DNA of 64,000 nucleotides, from positions 1 to 64,000 of the forward strand of contig NZ_AUCT01000018.1 of the NCBI RefSeq assembly GCF_000429905.1, written 5' to 3'. Positions 1 to 6,930 of the stretch are shown here, piece after piece (the stretch's first letter is position 1; the number at the start of each line of letters is the position of its first letter). The stretch comes from Desulfatibacillum aliphaticivorans DSM 15576 (GTDB lineage: Bacteria > Desulfobacterota > Desulfobacteria > Desulfobacterales > Desulfatibacillaceae). Below the pieces are notes generated by a model that had not been told where the DNA came from, searched no databases, and worked only from the letters and a program-made list of their open reading frames with translations. The translations under genes were made by a program, and so were the position numbers.

Positions 1-236
1 GGCAAAAACGAGACTTTGCCATGATCCTGCATCAGCCGCTTCTTCCAGTAATAAAACTGATGGAGCTTGAGACCGTGTTTTTGGCAATAGGCTTTTTGCG
101 TAAGGCCGCTCTGGCGGCATCGGGCGAGGTGATGCTCCCAGAACCGACGTTTGGCTTTGGGATCGGACAGGTCTTGGCTTGGTGCGAAAAAACGATCTTC
201 TCGGCTCTTCGTCGGATAAATTGCTTCTTGTGACAT
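1..236 (-). CDS. tnpA: IS66-family accessory protein TnpA, partial
   Basis: The reverse strand encodes 78 residues from an ATG at 236 and is still open at the window edge, so the C-terminus is missing. A strong ribosome site (AAAGGAG) precedes the start. The protein contains the pattern FWEHHLARCRQSGLTQ followed by YCQKHGL and FYYWKKR, the characteristic N-terminal block of the small IS66 TnpA/OrfA proteins, which are needed for transposition alongside TnpB and the TnpC transposase. The rest of the element must lie to the left of the window. The family call rests on the remembered motif; the frame and ribosome site are seen directly. Confidence 0.8.
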   Translation of the reverse strand, partial: MSQEAIYPTKSREDRFFAPSQDLSDPKAKRRFWEHHLARCRQSGLTQKAYCQKHGLKLHQFYYWKKRLMQDHGKVSFL

Positions 237-281
237 GGAATCTCCTTTCAAAAGATGGAAATTCTTATGCCACATCCCAAC

Positions 282-315
282 CACCCCGTGAAGATGCGGT
301 TGTTTAGACGGTTAC
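282..315 (-). repeat. Probable terminal inverted repeat of the IS66-type element
   Basis: Read on the reverse strand the sequence begins GTAACCGTCTAAACAACC, resembling the GTAA-type termini of IS66 elements, and it lies just upstream of tnpA. It marks the junction with the interrupted gene to its right: the last codons and stop of that gene (GTA ACC GTC TAA) are inside this repeat. The other end and the 8-bp target duplication cannot be seen here. Confidence 0.6.
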
Positions 316-1332
316 TTTTATATTGTCTATTTCAGAAAACTGTATGGAAGTGAGACCTGCCACATTCTTTAGTCTTTCATTCACCATAAATTCATCATGA
401 ATAGTTTTGCTCATGAAAATATCTTCTGAAAGGCTAAAAATAATAAAATTAATTGCTGAAAGCTTATCTGCATGGCATAGGGAATTAAATTGTTTATAAA
501 ATTGTCTTAATCTTTTATTGTCCTTTTTTATAAACAACATAATGATACTCTGGGATTCCATGGGGAAAATTGAAATGTGAAGTGTTTGTAACTTGTATTT
601 TTTTGATTTGTTGTAGACGTCATTAATGGTGTTTCCCTGAAAATCAAAATTCAGACAAACTTCTCCCTGGAAGGCAATGGGAACGGTATAGTCTATTTTC
701 TCGTAGTAAAATAAATAGTGTTCATTTGCCCACCCTTTCTCTATAATTTTCTTACAATTCTTAAAATCTTTAATATATTCAAGTAAATCCAGATTAGCCA
801 CCCTTAGCATATCGTCAAGGAAAGCATCTACGTGATGATTTCTACCGCGCTTTTTGGCAACTTCTTCTTTCATGTTTTTATAAAGTGCTATTTCAAATCG
901 TCTTTTACCAATAAACCTCATATGGTTTTTTAAGGCAATTTGAGCAATCATTCTATCAGTAGGGCGTTCATTATAATTTAAGTAGTTTTCATAGTCCGAA
1001 AATATGACACTATCGCATTTTCGGCAAATTAACTGAAATGTTCCTGAATTGTTTACGCCCCTTTCTGTGTCAAATATAGGTAAATCGATTATTCTATTTG
1101 TCGTATATACTTTTCCATCTACTGCAATATTCCTGAGGAACGAAGCTGGTATGGAGTGAGAATTACAGAATCTATTGTGTTGCTGTTTACAATATAGGCA
1201 ATGCGAAGGTTTTGAGTCTTTACGTGACTTGCCAGATAGCCGACTATGCAACCTTTTGAAATCAATAATGTTTTTCTCCATTGATTTTCGTTCAGCTGTA
1301 TCAATATTGTTAAAATTAAAAAGTTCGGCCAT
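304..1332 (-). pseudogene. Zinc-cluster (HNH-like) protein, 3' end cut by IS element
   Basis: This open frame gives 342 residues. The N-terminal third has paired cysteines and histidines (CLYCKQQHNRFCNSH at about 46-60, then CRKC at about 103-106), a treble-clef arrangement like that of HNH-type proteins; no complete HNH catalytic motif can be read with certainty. The rest is unrecognised. Base composition is clearly AT-richer than the neighbours, which suggests acquisition by transfer. Its final residues VTV and stop codon are supplied by the IS terminal repeat, so the native C-terminus has probably been displaced beyond the left edge. A defence-type or restriction-like role is possible but only a guess. 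The start has a poor ribosome site. Confidence 0.55.
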
Positions 1333-1499
1333 ATATTAACTTTCAATGAAAATAGTTTAGGCTTAATGTTTTAGATACGTGTTTTTTGGGGACATCCGTC
1401 ATACGTATTTGGGGGCATCCTATAATAACGCACTAACTATGGACAACCATAAAAATTATATGGCTTCATATCTCCCAAGCCCGCCCGCGCAACGAAATC

Positions 1500-1580
1500 C
1501 AAAAACAAAAAAACCACGGAAAGCGCGGATGTCACGGAAATTATTGTTTCCGTGCTTTTCCGTGTTTTCCGTGGTTAAAA
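1500..1580. repeat. Dispersed 'accacggaaa' palindromic repeat
   Basis: AACCACGGAAA near 1513 is answered by TTTCCGTGGTT near 1575, with further ACGGAAA/TTTCCGT pairs inside, giving a long imperfect hairpin. Tandem ACGGAAA units of this kind are a common intergenic repeat in environmental proteobacteria and generate spurious short ORFs. It sits just past the 3' end of the barrel-protein gene and could act as a transcription stop. Confidence 0.6.
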
Positions 1581-1609
1581 TCGTTATTTTATAAGCTCCG
1601 AAAGCGACC

Positions 1610-2281
1610 TTACAGCGGGAAGCTGAGGCCGATGCTGATGTTTCCGTACCGGACCATGTCAACGTCTCCGAATCCCCAAAAATAGCAGGACTCCATTTGT
1701 ACGGAAAACTGGTTGCCGGGAAACAGGATAACCCCCAGGCCGGCCTGGGCCGCGCCCCCGGAATTGCTGGACGTAAACCAGTCCCCTTCCTGCTCTTTGC
1801 TCGTGTTTTGCGCGACTTGCGACGCAAACAGGTTATGGTTGCCGTAAGCCCATCCGCCGCCGGCGATGAAATAGGGCTTCCAGACCTCGCTGTCCAGACC
1901 GGGGGAGAGTTTGGCCACGAGCATGTACATATTTACGGAGCTTTCCAGCTCCAGGTATTGGGAGGTTTTCCAGGAAGGCGTGTCTCCGGCGACCTTAAAG
2001 TCCGGCAGCCAATGGAAGTTGAACTCCGCGGCCAGGTATTTATTGTATCTGTACCCGGCCTGAAGATAGGCGCCAAAGGTGTTGTCCGTGTTGTAATCCA
2101 GGTCGTAGGGGTCGTCGATGTTGAAATTGTCAAAGGCGTATTGACCCCCAAGCCCCAGATAATAAAAGTCGCCCGTCCTTATTTCATCAGGCCATTCTTC
2201 GTCGCGCAGATCGCCGGCCCACGCCCCGGCGGGCGCCAACAGGCCCAAGGCCAGGACAAAAAGCAAAATCCATTTTTTCAT
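1610..2281 (-). CDS. Outer-membrane beta-barrel protein
   Basis: This gene encodes 223 residues beginning with a clear signal peptide (MKKWILLFVLALGLL, cleavage after AWA at about 22). The mature chain alternates polar and aromatic residues (YYLGLGGQYAFDNF, AYLQAGYRYNKYLAAEF) and ends in a C-terminal strand finishing ISIGLSFPL, the pattern of an OmpA/OmpX-like eight-stranded barrel. The size fits that family. A good ribosome site (AGGGGGA) precedes the ATG. No partner gene is adjacent, and the substrate or role is unknown. The barrel is inferred from the strand pattern and signal peptide, not from a named family motif. Confidence 0.7.
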   Translation of the reverse strand: MKKWILLFVLALGLLAPAGAWAGDLRDEEWPDEIRTGDFYYLGLGGQYAFDNFNIDDPYDLDYNTDNTFGAYLQAGYRYNKYLAAEFNFHWLPDFKVAGDTPSWKTSQYLELESSVNMYMLVAKLSPGLDSEVWKPYFIAGGGWAYGNHNLFASQVAQNTSKEQEGDWFTSSNSGGAAQAGLGVILFPGNQFSVQMESCYFWGFGDVDMVRYGNISIGLSFPL

Positions 2282-2407
2282 GATTCCCCCTCGTTGACAG
2301 CCCCTCCAGGCAAGGTCTGATTAAGCGGTTCAAGTTTGGTAGCGTGTAGCATATAACAACATAATTTTCAACGGCATTCGGACGCAAGGCGGGTTGGGCG
2401 TGCGCTT

Positions 2408-2902
2408 TTAGGACGCGTCGTCTGTGGAAAAAATCTCCGGGGCGATTCCCCTGGCTTGCTGCTCCAGGATTTTCAAGGCCATTGCTATCAGTTCTTCGTT
2501 GGAATTCAGCCCGTAAATGGACTGCAATTTGGGCAGCAATTCCAGGGTGTCTTTTTCAAAGCCCAGGGTCAGGAACCGGCCTCCGGATTCCTCCAGTTGC
2601 TTATTGCTTTGCTCTTCCAGGAAAACCCGGGCCTGTTCTTTGATAAGGTTGATGTTTGTATGCAGCGGCTGCAAAGGCGGCAATGGCTTTTTGTCCGGCG
2701 GCAGGTACTTGACAAAAGCCCGGACTATCTGGGGCGGCGGCGGCTCCCCGAATTCCTCCATGAATGCGTTTTCCAGCTTGGACAAGGACGGGTCCGGACC
2801 GGTGATGACGGTTTTGGCCAAATCGATCTTCATCCCGCCATATGGATCGGATTTCAAGCTGTTACGGAGCTTGCGCTCCCTTGAAGTGACTTTCTTTCCC
2901 AA
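2408..2902 (-). CDS. Conserved-looking hypothetical protein
   Basis: This gene encodes 164 residues and most likely starts at a TTG with GGGAG seven bases upstream. I do not recognise the family. The chain has a basic N-terminus, a proline-rich middle (EPPPPQIV, PPDKKPLPPLQPL at about 53-80) and a helical C-terminal half with the pattern KLQSIYGLNSNEELIAMALKIL, which could be a small dimerising or ribbon-helix-helix-like unit. No signal peptide or membrane segment is present. It stands alone, with the kinase cassette divergent on the other side. Codon use matches its neighbours, so I regard it as real. Confidence 0.5.
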   Translation of the reverse strand: MGKKVTSRERKLRNSLKSDPYGGMKIDLAKTVITGPDPSLSKLENAFMEEFGEPPPPQIVRAFVKYLPPDKKPLPPLQPLHTNINLIKEQARVFLEEQSNKQLEESGGRFLTLGFEKDTLELLPKLQSIYGLNSNEELIAMALKILEQQARGIAPEIFSTDDAS

Positions 2903-3267
2903 ACCCTAACTCCCGCAGCCGGACCAGTGGCCGTCCAAAGCCCCTGCGTCCATGTTTTTCAAAAAAGGCCGCCGGAGGCGCGCCTCATAGGGGCAGCCGT
3001 ATGAAAAACATCATGATATTGACATCTTAAATAGGACGTCAACCCGATAAAAAGAACAGTCTCCCCTGCCCGCCTCTTTGGGCGGTCTCTCAGGGGAGTT
3101 TAGACCACCATCTGATGTTCCCAAATCAATTTTGGGCAGGATACCACAGTGCATGTACAATTGGCAAGGCCGTCTGCGGCGGCTATCTCCCCGAAAAATC
3201 TTTTGTTCTTGATCCCGCAAGGCATTTTTACTAAACTGGCCTTTCATTTTTCTGCAGGAGAGATCTT
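2903..3267. other. Divergent intergenic region with paired hairpin
   Basis: This 365-base stretch separates the unknown gene from the kinase cassette and holds no convincing gene. It contains a two-part stem: outer arms CTCCCCTG (3061-3068) and CAGGGGAG (3091-3098) enclosing CCGCC/GGCGG (3070-3074 and 3081-3085). A further hairpin, CCCAAA..TTTGGG, lies near 3120-3137. A TTGACA box is visible at 3019 without a good -10. The stems may form part of a structured leader of the first kinase gene. Confidence 0.4.
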
Positions 3268-5241
3268 ATGTGCGCCCAGGACAAATTGGATGATCAATTG
3301 ACCATGGTGGACGGCATGCAGCAGGGCCAGACCGGTCAGCAGGAGCACACCGGCGCCCTGGACGACGCCCCGACCATGGTTGTGGAACCTTCCCCGGACA
3401 CAATGGCCGGCCAGTCTCCCAGTGAACGCTTTGAAATTCTGGACGAGCTGGGCCGGGGCGGTATGGGAGTGGTCTACAAGGCCAGGGACAAGAAGCTGGG
3501 CAGAATCATCGCTTTGAAATCCTTGAAGCCGGAAAGCACGGCCTCCAGCAAGGCCGTGGAGCGCTTTTGGCGTGAGGCCAAAGCCATTGCCGCTTTGAGC
3601 CATTTCAACATCGTGGGGATCTACGACGTTTTGGAGCAGGGGCAGGCCTTGTGGATCGCCATGGAGTTTTTGCCTAACGGCAGCCTGAAAGACAAGGTTA
3701 AGAATCAAGGCCCCTTGCCGCCCAAAGAGATTGCAAAGATCGGCCGCCAACTGGCCGACGCGGTGGACCACGCCCACTCACGAGGCATTTTTCACCGGGA
3801 CATAAAACCCGGCAATGTTTTGCTTTCCGAACGGGACACGCCCAAGCTGGGCGATTTCGGCCTTGCTCAGGAAATGAGCACCGCCGGAGATATGACCGTG
3901 GCCGGCGCCATGATGGGCACCATGTATTACGCCGCGCCCGAACAAATGGCCAACGGGAGCAACGTGGACGCCCGCAGCGATATTTACAGCCTGGGCGCCA
4001 CCCTTTATATGATCGCCACGGGCGAAGCGCCCCGGACCATCAGGCCGAGCCGGATTCCCGAAGAAGTGCGCGGCATTATCTGCAAGTGCCTGGAAGAGCA
4101 TCCGGACAAACGCTTTCAAAACGCCGCGGAACTGGCCAAAGCCTTTTCCACCGGAGAATTCGCCGAGGCCCCCAAAAAAATCGGGCAGGCCTGCCCTGCC
4201 TGCGGCCACTTCAATCCCGAAACCCTGCGTTTTTGCCAAAAATGCGGCGGCGGGCTGGCCTCCTTATTCCGCAAGTGCCCCAAATGCCGGGCCGAAAACC
4301 ATGTTAACGTGGAATATTGCGGAAAATGCGGCGAAAACATCCCCATGGCCTTCCTGGCCCTCAAGGCTCGCAAAGCCTCGGCCGACGGCCAGCCCCAGGC
4401 GGCCGCCAAAGCCTGGAAAGCCATCCTCGCCAAAGACCCGAAGCATCAGGAAGCCCGGGCCAACCTTATCCGGATTGTGGAAAACAATCGTAAGATCAAG
4501 GAAATGGCGAACTTCGCCAAAGAGGCTTATAAACGGGGAGACAAGGAAAGCGCTTACAAGTGCTTCTGCCAGATTATAGAAATCGACCCCACCCTGGAAG
4601 AAGCCAAGAAAAAATGCGAAAGCATGAAACCGGGCCTTGTCCAGCAACGCCTGGCCCGGGGCAGAACTTTTTTCTCCGCCAAAAAATACGAGCAGGCATA
4701 CAACCAGTTGCAGGGCGTTCTTGACCTGGATGAATTCAACCGGGAAGCCCTGGACCTGATGACTCAAGTCACGAGGTTTTACAAACCCGCGGCGCCCAAG
4801 GTTCCCAAATCAGCCGTCCATGTTTCCATGGGATTGACCGGCTCCCGCAAGGTCAACAAAAAGGTGATGTCGTTCATAGCAATCTGCGTAGTGAGCCTGT
4901 TTCTGACGATCATCATCACCCTTTCCGGCAACGAGGACGGCAACTCCATGTTTGACGCCCAGGCGAAAAACACGGCAGTCGAGGTGGACAAGGCCTTGAA
5001 GGCCGTTGTCGACACCCTGCCGAATCAGCCTGTCACCCTGGAATCCATTCTATCCACCGGGGTGCAATGGCCCCCGGCCGTCAGCGTGTCCGTCGACGAC
5101 CCCGACCCGGAACATCCAAAAATTATAGTGGTTCATGCTGCGGGTAAAAAAATGTTCATTGTGAACGGCACAGGCGAAATGAAGGAAGAGCCTTTTGAAA
5201 TAACACCCATCCAAACGCCGCGTCCGGCTGTGGATGAATAA
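3268..5241 (+). CDS. Membrane-anchored Ser/Thr protein kinase with zinc ribbons and TPR-like repeats
   Basis: This 657-residue protein phosphorylates Ser/Thr residues. A Hanks-type kinase domain spans about 55-295: glycine loop GRGGMGVVY at about 62, ATP-binding K84, catalytic HRDIKPGN (H176-D178), metal-binding D196-F-G. Two double zinc ribbons follow (CPACGHFNPETLRFCQKCGGG from 309, then CPKC..CGKCGE), then helical TPR-like repeats (about 385-510), one membrane helix (about 533-554) and a roughly 100-residue C-terminal domain. By this topology the kinase is cytoplasmic and the tail periplasmic. The disordered N-terminus has two T-M-V sites (T12, T36) that could be phosphothreonine docking sites for the FHA domain of the kinase at 6931. 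A ribosome site AGGAG precedes the ATG. It is the first gene of a three-gene cassette. Confidence 0.9.
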   Translation: MCAQDKLDDQLTMVDGMQQGQTGQQEHTGALDDAPTMVVEPSPDTMAGQSPSERFEILDELGRGGMGVVYKARDKKLGRIIALKSLKPESTASSKAVERFWREAKAIAALSHFNIVGIYDVLEQGQALWIAMEFLPNGSLKDKVKNQGPLPPKEIAKIGRQLADAVDHAHSRGIFHRDIKPGNVLLSERDTPKLGDFGLAQEMSTAGDMTVAGAMMGTMYYAAPEQMANGSNVDARSDIYSLGATLYMIATGEAPRTIRPSRIPEEVRGIICKCLEEHPDKRFQNAAELAKAFSTGEFAEAPKKIGQACPACGHFNPETLRFCQKCGGGLASLFRKCPKCRAENHVNVEYCGKCGENIPMAFLALKARKASADGQPQAAAKAWKAILAKDPKHQEARANLIRIVENNRKIKEMANFAKEAYKRGDKESAYKCFCQIIEIDPTLEEAKKKCESMKPGLVQQRLARGRTFFSAKKYEQAYNQLQGVLDLDEFNREALDLMTQVTRFYKPAAPKVPKSAVHVSMGLTGSRKVNKKVMSFIAICVVSLFLTIIITLSGNEDGNSMFDAQAKNTAVEVDKALKAVVDTLPNQPVTLESILSTGVQWPPAVSVSVDDPDPEHPKIIVVHAAGKKMFIVNGTGEMKEEPFEITPIQTPRPAVDE

Positions 5242-5277
5242 GGCTTGTGATGTAAAATCGGGAATCAGGAGTTTAAT

Positions 5278-6921
5278 ATGCATTATAATCCGGGAGCTTG
5301 GCGCTTGGATGACGCCACCGTGGCCAGCTTGCTGAGCCGCGAGGATTTGGCGAGCCATTGGATTTTCGGACGGCAAATGACCGTTCACCCGGGTGAAGCC
5401 GCCCTTTGGATGAAGGACGGCAAAGTTGTGAAGGTCGTCGCCGAAGGGGAAAAAATGGTCTCCGGCGTGCTGGACCGGCTGAAAAGCCTGTTCTTTGCAG
5501 GAGGCCAGTTGACGGTCATCATGATGGACGTCACGGATGTCACCCTGGATTTTCGGATCGGCGTGGACAAGGAAATCGTTTTCGCCAACGATCCGGAGTT
5601 CTACGGCAAATTGCTGGACGCCTACGGGCGGGGCAATGAAAAGGAAGAAGACGTCACCACCCTGGTGGACCGCTACTCCAAGGATTTGGACTCGGAGCTG
5701 CAGAAGCGCCAGGCCATCCTGACCCGGGACCGGGAAAGCGTGGCCTTTGACGTGCGTCTGACCTTTGCTCTTTTGCCGGAAAAAGGCAGGGATCTGTTCC
5801 CCCTGTTCGGCGCGAAAAACGCCCTGCAGCGCTATTATATCGAAAACCTGGCGAGGCAGCAGCTGGAAGCCAAGCTCTTCGTCCCCACCCTGGCCCTTTA
5901 TACAGGCGCCGAGCTGCGTCAAAACCTGGATATTTTGGCGGGAATCAATAAAAAGGCCCGCAAAAACCTGGAAGCATGGTTTTTGGAAAGAGGCATAAGC
6001 CTCAAACGCCTGGCAATCAACCCGGCCCTGACCGGCGAAGAACGCAAGGCCATTATCGCCAAGGAAAAAAAGGCTTTGGAGTCCGCAGCGGCGGACCGGC
6101 ATGAGCACGACCTGGAGGAACTGAACAGGGAGTTCGACCGGCTTGTTTTGCGCGAAAAGCTGGCCGCCCAGGCCGTACAGGTCAAAGGCGAGACGGACAA
6201 GGAAAAGCAAAAAATCCTCCAGGCCACCTTTTTGGCCGACCAGGAGAAAAAGCTCTCCGCCGCACAAATGGCCGATCGGATCGAACGCATCCGCCTGGCC
6301 ACCAAGCTGGAAGCCCAAAAAAAGCTAAAGGAATTGGCGGCTTTCGGCGTTAAGAAAAAATGGGAAATCGAAAAAGAGCGGATGGCCGCCGAGGCTGAGC
6401 TTGAAATGGACAAAATGCGGGTTCTGGCCGAGGAATACCGCAAAAATAAGGAATTGAAGGCGGAGCACAAGCGCAAGGAACTGGAAATGCGCCAGGACGA
6501 AGCCAAAAAAGAGCGGGAGCACGTGGAGCGGCTGTTGGAAATGGGCGCCCAGCAAGGCGTGCTGACCGACGGCGCCATCCAGGAGGCCCTGCGCCAACAA
6601 AGCATCCGCAAAGCCCTGGATCAGGGCGAATCCGTTGGCCGGGCCTTTGGCGAAGCACAAAACAGAAGGCTTCCCGACCAGGAGATTAAATCCCTGCCGG
6701 GCCAGCCATCCATTTCCATTACAGGCCAGGGCCCCATGCTGGTGAATACCGGCGGCCAAAACGACGACTCAAAAGGCCAACGTGCGTTGCCGGACCCGGG
6801 CGATTCCCGGTCCGCCGCGCCGGAGGCTTCTTACGTGGTGACCGTATGCCCGAAATGCGGAGAGGCCGTCCCGGACGGCTCGGCGTTCTGCGGCGTTTGC
6901 GGATATAAGTTGGACGAATAG
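5278..6921 (+). CDS. SPFH-like coiled-coil protein with C-terminal zinc ribbon
   Basis: This 547-residue protein lies 36 bases after the kinase. The N-terminal half (about 25-250) looks like an SPFH/band-7-type domain of the bacterial 'virion core protein' (YdjI-like) sort: GRQMTVHPGEAALWMKDGK, then a conserved beta-rich stretch with DVTLDFRIGV. A long, highly charged coiled coil follows (about 260-430), then a flexible linker and a terminal zinc ribbon CPKCGEAVPDGSAFCGVCGY. There is no membrane helix. SPFH proteins form oligomeric scaffolds on membranes, so the likely role is to scaffold or receive signals from the two flanking kinases. The domain assignment is moderate; the zinc ribbon and coiled coil are plain. 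Confidence 0.7.
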   Translation: MHYNPGAWRLDDATVASLLSREDLASHWIFGRQMTVHPGEAALWMKDGKVVKVVAEGEKMVSGVLDRLKSLFFAGGQLTVIMMDVTDVTLDFRIGVDKEIVFANDPEFYGKLLDAYGRGNEKEEDVTTLVDRYSKDLDSELQKRQAILTRDRESVAFDVRLTFALLPEKGRDLFPLFGAKNALQRYYIENLARQQLEAKLFVPTLALYTGAELRQNLDILAGINKKARKNLEAWFLERGISLKRLAINPALTGEERKAIIAKEKKALESAAADRHEHDLEELNREFDRLVLREKLAAQAVQVKGETDKEKQKILQATFLADQEKKLSAAQMADRIERIRLATKLEAQKKLKELAAFGVKKKWEIEKERMAAEAELEMDKMRVLAEEYRKNKELKAEHKRKELEMRQDEAKKEREHVERLLEMGAQQGVLTDGAIQEALRQQSIRKALDQGESVGRAFGEAQNRRLPDQEIKSLPGQPSISITGQGPMLVNTGGQNDDSKGQRALPDPGDSRSAAPEASYVVTVCPKCGEAVPDGSAFCGVCGYKLDE

Positions 6922-6930
6922 GAGAACTGT

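Noticed and set aside
1456..1827. Short frame reading through the accacggaaa repeat
   Set aside because: Such repeats give recurring spurious frames; the barrel gene on the same strand explains the rest.
5050..6318. Open frame of about 420 codons antisense to the SPFH gene
   Set aside because: It lies opposite a well-supported gene in a cassette and has no recognisable domain.
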